Shown piece by piece: positions 18,701 through 27,000 of a DNA stretch of 64,000 nt (within the stretch, counting starts at the first letter, position 1; each line of letters begins with the position of its first letter). A program made the position numbers and the translations under genes. The stretch comes from Stenotrophomonas sp. ASS1 (lineage in GTDB: Bacteria; Pseudomonadota; Gammaproteobacteria; Xanthomonadales; Xanthomonadaceae). The stretch is taken from NCBI RefSeq assembly GCF_004346925.1, contig NZ_CP031167.1, positions 2,872,001 through 2,936,000 on the forward strand, read 5' to 3'. The notes beneath the pieces are model-generated. The model worked only from the letters and a program-made list of their open reading frames with translations. It was not told the DNA's origin and did no database searches.

Positions 18701-18944
18701 GTTCGCGTTCATCATGGGCGTGATCCCGATGGCGATCTCCACCGGCGCCGGCGCCAATTCCCGCCACGCCATCGGTACCGGCGTGATCGGCGGCATGCTG
18801 TTCGCCACCCTGCTCGGCCTGCTGATGATCCCGGTGTTCTTCGTGGTCGTGCGCCGAATGCTGGGTGACAAGCTGGATGAGTCCTCCAAGGAATTCATGG
18901 AGCGCCAGCGCGACGCGGAAGCCGCGCACCGCCCGGATCGTTGA
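15771..18944 (+). CDS. RND multidrug efflux pump, HAE1 family
   Basis: A 1057-residue inner-membrane proton/drug antiporter of the AcrB type. The N terminus MPKFFIEHPVFAWVVAILI and the motif GIVVDDAIVVIENVER are diagnostic; the two proton-relay aspartates fall at residues 407 and 408, the same numbers as in AcrB. Two repeats of six transmembrane helices flank large periplasmic loops. A GGGAA ribosome binding site precedes the ATG. There is no outer-membrane channel gene downstream: a terminator and then an IS follow, so the pump must borrow a TolC-like channel encoded elsewhere. Possibly SmeH, unconfirmed. Confidence 0.95.
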   Translation: MPKFFIEHPVFAWVVAILISLSGVIAILNLGVESYPNIAPPQVTVSATYPGASADTTEKSVTQVIEQQLTGIDHLLYFSSSSASNGRAQITLTFETGTDPDIAQVQVQNKVSLATPRLPSEVTQQGVVVAKANAGFLMVVALQSDTPAINRDALNDIVGSRVLDQVSRIPGVGSTQQFGSEYAMNIWLNPEKMQGYGLSASQVLAAVRAQNVQFAAGALGSDPSPEGQHFTATVSAEGRFSSPQEFENIILRANPDGSRVLMKDIARVAFGANNYGFDTQYNGKPTGAFAIQLLPGANALNVADAVRAKMDELQPSFPSGVTWFSPYDSTTFVKISIQEVVKTLFEAVFLVFLVMLIFLQNFRATLIPTLVIPVALLGTFLGMWMIGFTINQLTLFAMVLAIGIVVDDAIVVIENVERIMTEEGLAPKPATQKAMTQITGAVVAITVVLAAVFIPSALQGGAAGEIYKQFALTIAISMAFSAFLALGFTPALCATFLKPTHNDNPNIIYRTFNKYYDKISHTYVGHITSAVRHAPRWMILFVVLTALCGFLFTRMPGSFLPEEDQGYALAIVQLPPGSTKGQTNEVFAQMRGILEKQDGYEGMLQVAGFSFVGSGENVGMGFIRLKPWEERKFTAPEFIQNMNGAFYGIKEAQIFVVNLPTVQGLGQFGGFDMWLQDRSGAGYEQLTQARNILLGQAAQKPDHLVGVRPNGLENAPQLQLHVDRVQAQSMGMSVSDVYSTIQLMLAPVYVNDFFYEGRIKRVTMQADGPYRTGQESLKSFYSPSSLTKNADGTSSMIPLNTVVKSEWVSAPPSLSRYNGYSAINIVGSQAPGTSSGEAMQTMEGIVNDDLPAGFGYDWSGMSYQEILAGNAATLLLVLSIVVVFLCLAALYESWSIPVAVLLVVPLGVLGALGLSMLRGLPNDLFFKIGLITVIGLAAKNAILIVEFAVEQRAAGKTLRDATIEAARLRFRPILMTSFAFIMGVIPMAISTGAGANSRHAIGTGVIGGMLFATLLGLLMIPVFFVVVRRMLGDKLDESSKEFMERQRDAEAAHRPDR

Positions 18945-18964
18945 TCCGGCGGTGAGTTGAAACG

Positions 18965-18996
18965 AAAAGGCCCCGGAGCGATCCGGGGCCTTTTTC
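18965..18996 (+). terminator. Terminator of the RND operon
   Basis: A stem AAAGGCCCCGG/CCGGGGCCTTT followed by a T run begins 20 bp after the pump stop codon. It ends 8 bp before the left end of IS no. 1. Confidence 0.9.
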
Positions 18997-19056
18997 ATTC
19001 GTGTGACCCGTCCTGAATTGGGTTGACACCTTTTCCCTCTGGAAAAGGAATGTTCA

Positions 19057-19458
19057 ATGAAATCAACAATCAGGCGCAGTCAGCGGGATTACTCGCTGGC
19101 CTTCAAGTTGTCCGTGGTCGATCAGGTCGAGCGTGGAGAACTGACCTATAAGAAGGCTCAGGAGCGATACGGTATCCAAGGTAGCAGCACGGTTCTGAAG
19201 TGGCTTCGCCGCTATGGTCGGCAGGATTGGTCAGGTGGTGCATCATCTGCCCCCATGACGACTTCTCCCAAAAGTGGACCGGCCACGCCGCTGACGCCGG
19301 AACAACAGATCAAGGCCCTGCAGGTCCAGTTGCGGGAGGCCAACGAGAAAGCACAGCTTTTCGAAGCCATCGTGGATGTCCTCAAAGAGGATTACGGGGT
19401 GCGCATCGTAAAAAAGCCTTCAGGCAAGTCCTCACGCAAGGGCGCCTCAAAGGCGTAA
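19057..19458 (+). CDS. IS3-family transposase OrfA (IS no. 1)
   Basis: A 133-residue DNA-binding subunit of the transposase. Residues 1-60 form a helix-turn-helix (SLAFKLSVVDQVERGELTYKK, SSTVLKWLRRYG). Residues about 85-115 form a leucine-zipper-like coiled coil (IKALQVQLREANEKAQLFEAI), typical of OrfA multimerisation. Alone, OrfA commonly acts as an inhibitor. The frameshift site lies near its end, so a share of ribosomes makes the OrfAB fusion instead. Confidence 0.92.
   Translation: MKSTIRRSQRDYSLAFKLSVVDQVERGELTYKKAQERYGIQGSSTVLKWLRRYGRQDWSGGASSAPMTTSPKSGPATPLTPEQQIKALQVQLREANEKAQLFEAIVDVLKEDYGVRIVKKPSGKSSRKGASKA
19410..19416 (+). promoter_or_regulatory. Programmed -1 frameshift heptamer A AAA AAG (IS no. 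1)
   Basis: The canonical slippery heptamer A AAA AAG is in the correct phase of orfA. After a -1 slip, the frame is open to 20291 and gives an OrfAB fusion of about 411 residues. This is the standard expression mode of IS3-family transposases. Confidence 0.88.
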
Positions 19459-20291
19459 GCGTGGCAAGGGCTTGCCGCCATTTCGGCATCAGTCGACAGG
19501 CGTTCTATCAAGCGGGGTGCCGGCATCAACGACGACGCGCCAGCGAGACCAAAGCACTGGCGCTGGTGAGCGATTGCCGCGTGCGGCAGCCACGGATCGG
19601 GACGCGCAAGTTGCACCATTTGATCGGACCGAAGCTGCAGGCGGCGGGAATCACCATGGGACGTGACCGGTTGTTTGACGTACTTCGGGAAGCGCGCCTG
19701 CTGGTACCGAAACGTCGGGCTTATCACAAGACTACCGACAGCCATCATCGCTTTCGCAGGCATCCGAATCTGCTCAAACCTGGCCAAGGATGCGTAATAC
19801 CAACCGGTAGCGAGCAGGTGTGGGTGGCGGACATCACCTATCTGCCGACGCAGGGGAAGTTCGTGTATCTGAGCCTGGTCACCGATGCCTGGTCGCGCAA
19901 GATCGTGGGCTGGAGCGTGCATGAAACGCTACAGACAGAGCAGGTAGCTCAGGCGCTGGAGATGGCGCTGAAAGGGAGAAAGACATCGCAGAAGCTGATC
20001 CATCACTCTGATCGTGGAATCCAGTACTGCTCGGATTACTACCAGAAGATCCATGCGCGGCACGGCCTGACCTGCTCGATGACCGACGGCTACGACTGCT
20101 ATCAGAACGCTCTGGCAGAGCGAGTCAACGGGATCCTCAAGTGCGAGTTCCTGCTTCATCGCCCACGGGACCTGGGGCAAGCCCGCCAGATGGTGGCTGA
20201 GGCCGTAGACATCTACAACGCTGAGCGCCCCCACCTGTCCCTTAAAATGCAGACGCCCGATGCGATGCATCGGGCGTCTTTGGCCGCCTGA
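19416..20291 (+). CDS. IS3-family transposase OrfB, catalytic part (IS no. 1)
   Basis: The integrase-like catalytic region, read after -1 frameshifting. The rve-type DDE triad can be seen: Asp in WVADITYLP, Asp in IHHSDRGIQY and Glu in NALAERVNGILKCE. An HTH_21-like N-terminal part (RHFGISRQAFYQ) precedes it. The C terminus YNAERPHLSLKMQTP is the usual IS3 ending. About 290 residues follow the shift site. The same frame is open further upstream (to 19200), but that part overlaps orfA and is not expected to be translated independently. Confidence 0.92.
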   Translation, partial: AFRQVLTQGRLKGVSVARACRHFGISRQAFYQAGCRHQRRRASETKALALVSDCRVRQPRIGTRKLHHLIGPKLQAAGITMGRDRLFDVLREARLLVPKRRAYHKTTDSHHRFRRHPNLLKPGQGCVIPTGSEQVWVADITYLPTQGKFVYLSLVTDAWSRKIVGWSVHETLQTEQVAQALEMALKGRKTSQKLIHHSDRGIQYCSDYYQKIHARHGLTCSMTDGYDCYQNALAERVNGILKCEFLLHRPRDLGQARQMVAEAVDIYNAERPHLSLKMQTPDAMHRASLAA

Positions 20292-20356
20292 CGGCGGCCG
20301 GACCATCCACCCATCGGTGTCAACCTATGGCAGGACGAGTCAGTGCCATGAAGCCG

Positions 20357-20409
20357 GTAGTCGCCAACCTTGGTTGGCGCCGCTGGATCCATGCCAACCA
20401 AGGTTGGCG
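20357..20409. repeat. SMAG inverted pair next to IS no. 1
   Basis: A forward copy (GTAG at 20357, stem CGCCAACC/GGTTGGCG) is followed by a reverse-type stem GCCAACC/GGTTGGC (20393-20408). The pair begins 14 bp after the IS end, and the small minus-strand gene ends just beyond it. Confidence 0.8.
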
Positions 20410-20426
20410 CATGCCAAGCCGGCGTC

Positions 20427-20714
20427 TCAGCGCAGCAGCGCAACCACCACGCATACCACCACGAGAGCCAATGCAGCCCATTGCATCGGCACAAAGAAGA
20501 AATGATGGGGTGCAGCCATACCCTTCTGCCGGGGCGCACGGTTGAGCCACAAACCCAGCAATACGTTCACCGCTGCGCCGATGCCTGCACCCAACAGAAC
20601 CTGGGGCAGCGGCGTGTTGCCCCTGGAGCCTTCATGCGGAAAGAAGTACGCCAGCAGCAGGATGGCTGCAATCGGCGTCACCAGCGTCATGAATCCCCAA
20701 CCTCGATAGATCAT
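20427..20714 (-). CDS. Small inner-membrane protein, unknown
   Basis: A 95-residue hydrophobic protein with three predicted membrane segments: about residues 9-23 (MTLVTPIAAILLLAYF), 38-56 (VLLGAGIGAAVNVLLGLWL) and 77-94 (QWAALALVVVCVVVALL). A HHFFF cluster lies before the last helix. I do not recognise a family. It is read away from the acyl-CoA dehydrogenase gene, with a SMAG and a hairpin between them, so it is probably transcribed alone. Confidence 0.6.
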   Translation of the reverse strand: MIYRGWGFMTLVTPIAAILLLAYFFPHEGSRGNTPLPQVLLGAGIGAAVNVLLGLWLNRAPRQKGMAAPHHFFFVPMQWAALALVVVCVVVALLR

Positions 20715-20784
20715 CTTTGCAGACCGCGTAAAAACCGGCTTGCATTGGACCAGATCGGGTATCGCTCGGCCAAGAAGACCGTGT

Positions 20785-20806
20785 ATCCACGCATGGCGTG
20801 GATCTA
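20785..20806. repeat. SMAG copy, GTAGATCCACGC subtype
   Basis: Read on the minus strand it is GTAG followed by the stem ATCCACGC/GCGTGGAT. It is a single reverse copy downstream of the acyl-CoA dehydrogenase gene. Confidence 0.75.
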
Positions 20807-20808
20807 CT

Positions 20809-20837
20809 GGCCGCGCCGCCGTTGCAGCGGCGCGGCC
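20809..20837 (-). terminator. Hairpin after the acyl-CoA dehydrogenase gene
   Basis: A very stable inverted repeat GGCCGCGCCGC/GCGGCGCGGCC lies 9 bp past the dehydrogenase stop. It has no clear T run, so it may be a Rho-dependent end or an mRNA-stabilising hairpin rather than a classic terminator. Confidence 0.5.
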
Positions 20838-20845
20838 GGTCGAAC

Positions 20846-21994
20846 TCAGCGCAGCCCGGTCTCGTTGCGGGCGATCACCAGGCGCTGGATTTCCGAGGTG
20901 CCCTCGTAGATCTCGGTGATCTTGGCATCACGGAAGTAGCGCTCCAGCGGCATTTCCTTCGAATATCCCATGCCGCCATGAATCTGCACGGCCTGGTGGG
21001 TGATCCACATCGCCGCTTCCGAGGCGGTCAGCTTGGCCACCGCTGCTTCGGTGCTGAAGCGCTTGCCCTGGCCCTTCACCCATGCCGCGCGCAGGGTCAG
21101 CAGCAGCGCTGCGTCCAGCTTGCACTTCATGTCGGCGATCTTGGCCTGGGTCATCTGGAAGGTACCGATGGCCGCGCCGAACGCCTTGCGCTCCTTCACG
21201 TACGCCAGGGTCGCTTCATAGGCGGCACGGGCGATGCCGATGGCCTGCGAGGCGATACCGATGCGGCCGGCATCGAGCACGCTCATCGCGATCTTGAAGC
21301 CCTCGCCTTCCTGGCCCAGCACGTCTTCGGCCTGTGCCACGTAATCGTTGAACTCGATCTCGCAGGTGGCCGAGGCACGGATGCCGAGCTTGGGCTCGGT
21401 CTTGCCACGACCGAAGCCCGCCTTGTCGGTATCGATGATGAAGGCGGTGATGCCGCGCGCGCCCTTGTCCGGCTCGCTCATTGCGAACAGCACGATGTAC
21501 TTGGCCACCGGGCCGGAGGTGATCCAGCTCTTCTTGCCGTTGATGACGAAGGTGCCATCGGCCTGCTTCACTGCACGGCAGCGCATGGCGGTGGCGTCCG
21601 AACCGGACTGCGGCTCGGTCAGCGCGAACGCGCCGATGGCCTCGCCTTCGGCGATGGCACGCACGTAGGTCTGCTTCTGTTCCTCGGTACCGTGGGTGAG
21701 GATGCCGTTGCAGAACAGCGAATTGTTGACCGACATGATGGTCGAATGGGCTGCGTCGGCGGCGGCGACCTCCACCATCGCCAACACGTACGCCACCGGG
21801 TCCATGCCCGCGCCACCGTATTCGGTCGGCACTTCGATGCCCATCAGGCCGTTTTCGCCCAGCAGGCGGATGTTGTCCAGCGGGAACTCGCCGGTGCGGT
21901 CATGGTGCTCCGCGCTGGGGGCGATCTTTTCCTGCGCGATGCGCCGCGCCACGTCCTGCAGCATCAACTGCTCTTCAGTAAAGCTGAAATCCAC
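20846..21994 (-). CDS. Acyl-CoA dehydrogenase
   Basis: An FAD enzyme of 382 residues that desaturates an acyl-CoA at the alpha-beta position, passing electrons to electron-transfer flavoprotein. Family signatures are GAFALTEPQSGSDA (residues about 120-135), KSWITSGP, and the C-terminal AVQIHGGMGYSKEMPLERYFRD with IYEGTSEIQR. The glutamate in YEGTSE is where short-chain and butyryl-CoA types carry the catalytic base, which suggests a short-chain or branched-chain substrate. The start is GTG at 21994 with a strong GGGAGGG ribosome binding site 5-6 nt upstream. It is divergent from the ArsR-type regulator, with about 150 bp between them. Confidence 0.92.
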   Translation of the reverse strand: MDFSFTEEQLMLQDVARRIAQEKIAPSAEHHDRTGEFPLDNIRLLGENGLMGIEVPTEYGGAGMDPVAYVLAMVEVAAADAAHSTIMSVNNSLFCNGILTHGTEEQKQTYVRAIAEGEAIGAFALTEPQSGSDATAMRCRAVKQADGTFVINGKKSWITSGPVAKYIVLFAMSEPDKGARGITAFIIDTDKAGFGRGKTEPKLGIRASATCEIEFNDYVAQAEDVLGQEGEGFKIAMSVLDAGRIGIASQAIGIARAAYEATLAYVKERKAFGAAIGTFQMTQAKIADMKCKLDAALLLTLRAAWVKGQGKRFSTEAAVAKLTASEAAMWITHQAVQIHGGMGYSKEMPLERYFRDAKITEIYEGTSEIQRLVIARNETGLR

Positions 21995-22089
21995 AACACC
22001 CTCCCGGGTACATGAAGTTATGGGCCGCGCACCGCGCGCCCAGGTGCCTCGATTGTACCGGGGCCCGCCAGTTTCCGTACGCCAGCGAC

Positions 22090-22145
22090 TTGACCGCGGC
22101 AGGCGTTCTCAGCGAATATATCTCTATATCGCGATAGGTAGATAT
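22090..22145 (+). promoter_or_regulatory. Promoter with 28-bp operator-like palindrome before the ArsR-methyltransferase gene
   Basis: The palindrome at 22118-22145 has a perfect core TATCGCGATA (22127-22136) and outer arms ATATCT/AGATAT. It starts next to a possible -10 GAATAT (22114-22119), which pairs with -35 TTGACC (22090-22095) at 18-bp spacing, and ends 2 bp before the ATG at 22148. It therefore covers the expected transcription start and ribosome binding region. AT-rich dyads of this kind are typical ArsR-family operators. An autoregulatory site also controlling the downstream metH genes is the likely reading. Confidence 0.65.
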
Positions 22146-22147
22146 TT

Positions 22148-23077
22148 ATGGATCTGGAAGACTGGTCGACCCGCCTCAAGGTGTTCGCCGATGCCACCCG
22201 CGTACGCCTGCTGGCGCTGCTGGAGCAGGAGGAACTGACCGTGGCCGAACTGTCGGCGATCACCCGGCTGGCACAGCCGCGGGTATCCACCCACCTGGCG
22301 CGCCTGAAGGAAGCCGGCCTGGTCCGCGACCGCCGTGCGGGCGTGTCGGCCTATTACCGCTTCGACGAGGCCCAGCTGGACCCGGCGCAGCGTGCATTGT
22401 GGCATGCCTTGAGCAATGGAAGCGACGACCCCTTGCTGCGGCAGGACGCTGAACGTGTCGCCGCCGTGCTGGCCCACCGTGCCTCCGACCAGAACTGGGC
22501 CGACAGCGTGGCCGGCGACATGGAGCGCCACTATTCTCCCGGCCGCACCTGGGAAGCCCTCGCGCGTACCGCGTTGCCGCTGCTGGAGACCGGCGACGTG
22601 CTGGACATCGCCTCCGGTGACGGCGTGCTGGCCGAACTCGTCGCCCCGCATGCCAAGCGCTACATCTGCATCGATACCAGCGCGCGCGTGGTTGCCGCCG
22701 CCAGCGAGCGCCTGCGCCGCCTGCCCAATGTGGAAGTGCGCGAGGGCGACATGCATGCGCTGCCGTTCAAGGACGGCAGCTTCGACCTGGTGGTGCTGAT
22801 GCATGCGCTGACCTACGCCAGCAAACCGGCGCAGGCGGTGACCGAAGCCGCGCGCGTGCTGCGCTCCGGCGGCCGCCTGCTGCTGTGCAGCCTGGCCCGC
22901 CACGAGCACAAGGCGGCGGTGGAGGCCTACGGCCACGTCAACCTCGGCTTCAGCGACAAGGAGCTGCGCAGGTTCGTCGACAAGGCCGGCCTGCAGGTAT
23001 CCAGCCTGGAGACGGTCACCCGCGAAAAGCGTCCGCCGCACTTCGAAGTGATTTCACTGATCGCCAACAAGCCCTGA
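22148..23077 (+). CDS. ArsR-family regulator fused to a SAM-dependent methyltransferase domain
   Basis: A 309-residue two-domain protein. Residues about 5-85 form an ArsR winged helix ([18 protein letters not shown], then [19 protein letters not shown] as recognition helix). Residues about 140-260 form a class I methyltransferase fold with motif [14 protein letters not shown], acidic loop CIDTSARVV and [10 protein letters not shown]. No metal-binding CxC motif is present, so it is not a metal sensor. This architecture next to methionine synthase matches what is known of SahR-type regulators, ArsR members that sense S-adenosylhomocysteine and control the methyl cycle. Here the methyltransferase fold would serve as ligand pocket. 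That role is inference. It reads into metH 13 bp downstream. Confidence 0.82.
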   Translation: MDLEDWSTRLKVFADATRVRLLALLEQEELTVAELSAITRLAQPRVSTHLARLKEAGLVRDRRAGVSAYYRFDEAQLDPAQRALWHALSNGSDDPLLRQDAERVAAVLAHRASDQNWADSVAGDMERHYSPGRTWEALARTALPLLETGDVLDIASGDGVLAELVAPHAKRYICIDTSARVVAAASERLRRLPNVEVREGDMHALPFKDGSFDLVVLMHALTYASKPAQAVTEAARVLRSGGRLLLCSLARHEHKAAVEAYGHVNLGFSDKELRRFVDKAGLQVSSLETVTREKRPPHFEVISLIANKP

Positions 23078-23090
23078 GCCCGAGATCGCC

Positions 23091-24182
23091 ATGCCTGCCC
23101 TGCCCTGGTTGCATCCTGATCGTGCCAACGCCCTGCTCGACGCCCTGCGCGAGCGGATCCTGATCATCGACGGCGCGATGGGCACCATGATCCAGCGCCA
23201 TGGCCTGCAGGAAGACGACTACCGCGGCGAGCGCTTCGCCGGTGGCTACGATCATGTGCATGGCCCCGCTTGCGACCACGCCGTGCAGGAAGGGCATGAC
23301 CTGAAGGGTAACAACGATCTGCTGCTGCTGACCCGGCCGCAGATCGTCGCCGACATCCATACCGCCTACCTCGAAGCGGGCGCGGATCTGGTCGAGACCA
23401 ACACGTTCAACGCCACGTCGGTCAGCCAGGCCGACTACCACCTCGAACACCTGGTGTACGAATTGAACAAGGCTGGCGCAGCGGTGGCACGCACCTGCTG
23501 CGATACAGTAGCCGCAACCACACCAGGCAAGCCACGCTTCGTGATCGGGGTGATCGGCCCGACCAGCCGCACCGCCTCGATCAGTCCCGATGTCAACGAT
23601 CCGGGCTTTCGCAACACCAGCTTCGACGAGCTTCGCGACACGTACCGCGAAGCCATTGACGGCCTGATCGACGGCGGCGCCGACACCATCATGGTCGAGA
23701 CCATCTTCGACACACTCAATGCCAAGGCCGCGCTGTATGCACTGGAGGAGGCCTTCGATGCACGCGGCGCAAGGTTGCCCGTGATGATCTCCGGCACCAT
23801 CACTGATGCCTCGGGACGCACGCTGTCCGGGCAGACCGCCGAGGCCTTCCACGCGTCGCTCGCGCATGCACGCCCATTGTCGATCGGCCTGAACTGCGCA
23901 CTGGGTGCCGATGCGATGCGCCCGCACGTGGAAACCCTTTCGCAGGTCGCCGACTGCTACGTCAGCGCGCACCCCAACGCAGGCCTGCCCAATGCCTTCG
24001 GCGAGTACGACGAGACGCCCGAGGACATGGCCAGCACCCTGCGCGGTTTCGCCGAGGATGGCCTGTTGAACCTGGTCGGTGGCTGCTGTGGCTCCACCCC
24101 TGACCACATCCGCGCAATCGCCGAGGCCGTGGCCGGGCTGCCGCCGCGCGCCCTGCCCGGTGTCCAGGAGCAGGCCGCATGA
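23091..24182 (+). CDS. metH: Methionine synthase, homocysteine-binding module (split MetH, part 1)
   Basis: A 363-residue protein equal to the first module of cobalamin-dependent methionine synthase: the zinc- and homocysteine-binding barrel. It shows the module's start ([18 protein letters not shown]), the [18 protein letters not shown] segment, [13 protein letters not shown] with the first zinc cysteine, and the paired cysteines in [14 protein letters not shown]. The chain ends right after this module, 4 nt before the next ORF in a different frame, where E. coli MetH continues as one polypeptide of about 1230 residues. It is probably not decay, since both parts are full modules with clean ends. 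Confidence 0.92.
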   Translation: MPALPWLHPDRANALLDALRERILIIDGAMGTMIQRHGLQEDDYRGERFAGGYDHVHGPACDHAVQEGHDLKGNNDLLLLTRPQIVADIHTAYLEAGADLVETNTFNATSVSQADYHLEHLVYELNKAGAAVARTCCDTVAATTPGKPRFVIGVIGPTSRTASISPDVNDPGFRNTSFDELRDTYREAIDGLIDGGADTIMVETIFDTLNAKAALYALEEAFDARGARLPVMISGTITDASGRTLSGQTAEAFHASLAHARPLSIGLNCALGADAMRPHVETLSQVADCYVSAHPNAGLPNAFGEYDETPEDMASTLRGFAEDGLLNLVGGCCGSTPDHIRAIAEAVAGLPPRALPGVQEQAA

Positions 24183-26924
24183 ATGTCGCCGCCACCGTTC
24201 CGCACTTCCCGCCCTATTGCTGTTGAGCTGACGCCTGCCATGACGCCTGTCCGCCCTACCCGCCTGTCCGGCCTGGAGCCTCTGGTCATCACTCCGGACC
24301 TGCTGTTCATCAACGTCGGCGAGCGCACCAACGTCACCGGCAGCGCGCAGTTCCGCAAGCTCATCAAGGAAGGCCGCTACGAAGAAGCGGTGGACGTGGC
24401 CCGCCAGCAGGTGGCCAGCGGCGCGCAGATCCTCGACGTCAACATGGACGAGGGCCTGATTGATTCGGAAGCGGCGATGACCCGCTACCTCAACCTGATC
24501 ATGTCCGAGCCGGACATCGCCCGTATTCCGGTGATGGTCGACTCCTCCAAGTGGAGCGTGATCGAGGCCGGCCTGAAGTGCCTGCAGGGCAAGAGCGTGG
24601 TCAATTCGATCTCGCTGAAGGAAGGCGAGGCGCTGTTCCGCGAGCACGCGCGCAAGGTGCTGCGCTACGGTGCTGCCGCGGTGGTGATGGCATTCGACGA
24701 AAGCGGCCAGGCTGACACCTGCGCACGCAAGGTCGAGATCTGCACCCGCGCCTACCGCATCCTGGTCGACGAGATCGGCTTCCCACCGCAGGACATCATC
24801 TTCGACCCGAACATCTTCGCCGTCGCCACCGGCATCGAAGAGCACGACAACTATGCGGTGGACTTCATCGAAGCCACCCGCATCATCAAGCAGACGCTGC
24901 CGCACTGCCATGTGTCCGGCGGTGTTTCCAACGTCTCGTTCTCGTTCCGCGGCAACGAAACGGTGCGCCAGGCCATCCACTCGGTGTTCCTGTACCACGC
25001 CATTGCCGCCGGCATGGACATGGGCATCGTCAACGCCGGCGCCATGCCGATCTACGACGAGCTGGAGCCAGAACTGCGCGAGCGCGTGGAGGATGTGATC
25101 CTCAACCGCCGCAGCGATGCCACCGAGCGCCTGCTGGAAATCGCCGAGCGCTACAAGGGCAAGAAAGGCGCGGCGAAGACCGAAGACCTCGCCTGGCGCG
25201 AGAAACCGGTGGCGCAGCGCCTGGCGCACGCGCTGGTGCACGGCCTGGATGCCTTCGTGGAAGAAGACACCGAACTGGCCCGGCAGGCGTCCAGCCGCCC
25301 GCTGGACGTGATCGAAGGTCCGTTGATGGATGGCATGAACGTGGTCGGCGACCTGTTCGGCGCCGGCAAGATGTTCCTGCCGCAGGTGGTGAAATCCGCG
25401 CGCGTGATGAAGAAGGCCGTGGCCTACCTGCTGCCCTACATCGAGGCCGAGAAGGCGCGCAGTGGCGACACCGCCAAGAGCAACGGCAAGATCATCATGG
25501 CCACGGTGAAGGGGGATGTGCATGACATCGGCAAGAACATCGTCGGCGTAGTCCTGGCCTGCAACAACTTCGAGGTGGTCGACCTTGGCGTGATGGTGCC
25601 GGCGCAGAAGATCCTCGATGCCGCGCGCGAGCACAACGCCGACCTGATCGGCCTGTCCGGCCTGATCACTCCATCACTGGAAGAGATGAGCCACGTGGCC
25701 CGGGAGATGCAGCGCCAGGGCTTCGACCTGCCGCTGCTGATCGGTGGAGCGACCACCTCGCGCGCGCACACCGCGCTGAAGATCGACCCACATTACAAGG
25801 CGCCCACGGTGTGGGTGAAGGACGCCTCGCGCGCGGTCGGCGTGGCCCAGTCGCTGATCTCGCGTGACCTGCGCGAGGCCTTCGTAGCCGCCAACGAGGC
25901 CGACTATGCCGAGATCCGCGCGCGCCATCGCAACCGTGGCGATGCCAAGCGCCTGGTTTCGCTGGAACACGCGCGTGGGCAGAAGTTCCAGGGCGGCTGG
26001 GACACCTACACGCCGCCGGCACCGAACCAGCCCGGCCTGCACGTATTTGACGACTACCCGCTGGCCGAACTGGTCGACTACATCGACTGGACGCCGTTCT
26101 TCCAGGCCTGGGAGCTGGCCGGCAAGTTTCCGGCCATCCTCACCGACGAGATCGTCGGCACCCAGGCCAGCGATCTGTACAGGGACGCCCGCGCGATGCT
26201 TGAGCGCATCGTCAATGAGAAATGGCTGACCGCCAAGGCCGTGTTCGGCCTGTGGCCGGCCAACAGCATCGGCGACGACGTGCGCGTGCAGCACCCGCAG
26301 GGCGAGACCACCCTGCACTTCCTGCGCCAGCAGGTGGACAAGCCGGCCGAGCGCCCGGATTTCTGCCTGGCCGATTTCATCGCCCCGGCCGACAGCGGCA
26401 AGCAGGATTGGATCGGCGCCTTCGCGGTCACTGCCGGCATCGGCATCGACGCGCACGTAGCGCGCTTCGAAGCCGACCACGATGACTACAACGCGATTCT
26501 GCTGAAGGCCCTCGCCGATCGCTTCGCCGAAGCGCTGGCCGAGCGCCTGCACCAGCGCGTGCGCATCGATTTCTGGGGCTACGACCATGCCGAGACGCTG
26601 GACAACGAGGCGCTGATCGACGAGGAGTACCGTGGCATCCGCCCGGCACCGGGTTACCCCGCCTGCCCGGAGCACAGCGAAAAGCGACGCCTGTTCGACC
26701 TGCTGCAGGCCGAAGCCAACGCCGGCATGGAACTGACCGAGAGCTTCGCGATGCTGCCTACGGCGGCCGTTTCGGGCTACTACTTCAGCCATCCGCAGAG
26801 CCAGTACTTCGTGGTCGGCCGCCTCAGCCGCGAGCAGGTCAGCGACTACGCCCGCCGCAAGGGCGTGGACCGCGCCCAGGCCGAGCGCTGGCTGGCCTCC
26901 AACCTCGACTACGACCCCGAATGA
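24183..26924 (+). CDS. metH: Methionine synthase, folate/cobalamin/activation modules (split MetH, part 2)
   Basis: A 913-residue protein with the remaining MetH modules in order. The pterin (methyltetrahydrofolate) barrel covers residues about 40-310 ([32 protein letters not shown]). The cobalamin cap and domain follow at 350-600, including the B12 histidine motif [17 protein letters not shown]. The SAM-binding reactivation domain lies at 640-913 ([36 protein letters not shown]). ATG at 24183 directly follows the part 1 stop; an in-frame ATG at 24240 ([11 protein letters not shown]) may be the true start, as the first 19 residues look non-conserved. Together with part 1 it transfers methyl from methyl-folate to homocysteine. 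Confidence 0.93.
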   Translation: MSPPPFRTSRPIAVELTPAMTPVRPTRLSGLEPLVITPDLLFINVGERTNVTGSAQFRKLIKEGRYEEAVDVARQQVASGAQILDVNMDEGLIDSEAAMTRYLNLIMSEPDIARIPVMVDSSKWSVIEAGLKCLQGKSVVNSISLKEGEALFREHARKVLRYGAAAVVMAFDESGQADTCARKVEICTRAYRILVDEIGFPPQDIIFDPNIFAVATGIEEHDNYAVDFIEATRIIKQTLPHCHVSGGVSNVSFSFRGNETVRQAIHSVFLYHAIAAGMDMGIVNAGAMPIYDELEPELRERVEDVILNRRSDATERLLEIAERYKGKKGAAKTEDLAWREKPVAQRLAHALVHGLDAFVEEDTELARQASSRPLDVIEGPLMDGMNVVGDLFGAGKMFLPQVVKSARVMKKAVAYLLPYIEAEKARSGDTAKSNGKIIMATVKGDVHDIGKNIVGVVLACNNFEVVDLGVMVPAQKILDAAREHNADLIGLSGLITPSLEEMSHVAREMQRQGFDLPLLIGGATTSRAHTALKIDPHYKAPTVWVKDASRAVGVAQSLISRDLREAFVAANEADYAEIRARHRNRGDAKRLVSLEHARGQKFQGGWDTYTPPAPNQPGLHVFDDYPLAELVDYIDWTPFFQAWELAGKFPAILTDEIVGTQASDLYRDARAMLERIVNEKWLTAKAVFGLWPANSIGDDVRVQHPQGETTLHFLRQQVDKPAERPDFCLADFIAPADSGKQDWIGAFAVTAGIGIDAHVARFEADHDDYNAILLKALADRFAEALAERLHQRVRIDFWGYDHAETLDNEALIDEEYRGIRPAPGYPACPEHSEKRRLFDLLQAEANAGMELTESFAMLPTAAVSGYYFSHPQSQYFVVGRLSREQVSDYARRKGVDRAQAERWLASNLDYDPE

Positions 26925-26927
26925 CAC

Positions 26928-26993
26928 AAAAGGGGGACGGAGGGGATTAAGTCGTTTGTGCCCAAAACGACTTAATCCCCTCCGTCCCCTTTT
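26928..26993. repeat. Long near-perfect hairpin after metH
   Basis: Arms of about 30 nt (26928-26957 and 26965-26993) around a short loop GTGCCCA, starting 3 bp after the metH stop. The arm begins AAAAGGGGGACGGAGGGG and ends near AAGTCGTTT. There is one extra G in the left arm. The trailing TTTT lets it act as a terminator on either strand, but the arm length is far above a normal terminator, so it may be a small mobile repeat. Confidence 0.8.
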
Positions 26994-27000
26994 CGCTTCA

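Larger units (their letters stand above)
19004..20342 (+). mobile_element. IS3-family insertion sequence no. 1 (intact)
   Basis: A complete 1339-bp element. The ends are imperfect inverted repeats of about 27 bp: TGACCCGTCCTG...GGTTGACACC at the left matches the complement of GGTGTCAACC...CAGGACGAGTCA at the right, with TG..CA termini. A 3-bp target duplication GTG flanks it (19001-19003 and 20343-20345). It carries overlapping orfA and orfB with a -1 frameshift signal. Both frames are open and the DDE residues are present, so it looks transposition-competent. It lies between the pump terminator and a SMAG repeat and breaks no gene. Confidence 0.93.

Noticed and set aside
16008..18998. 996-codon minus-strand frame opposite the RND pump
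   Set aside because: Composition artefact (His/Arg/Gln-rich, no helices where a membrane protein lies on the other strand).
22018..22147. Riboswitch (SAM or cobalamin type) before the regulator-metH genes
   Set aside because: The leader is too short and holds a DNA-type palindrome, with no B12-box-like or SAM-riboswitch structure that I can see.
23077..24240. metH as a frameshifted pseudogene
   Set aside because: The break falls exactly between modules and both parts keep all visible catalytic motifs; a functional split is the simpler reading, though the sequence should be confirmed.
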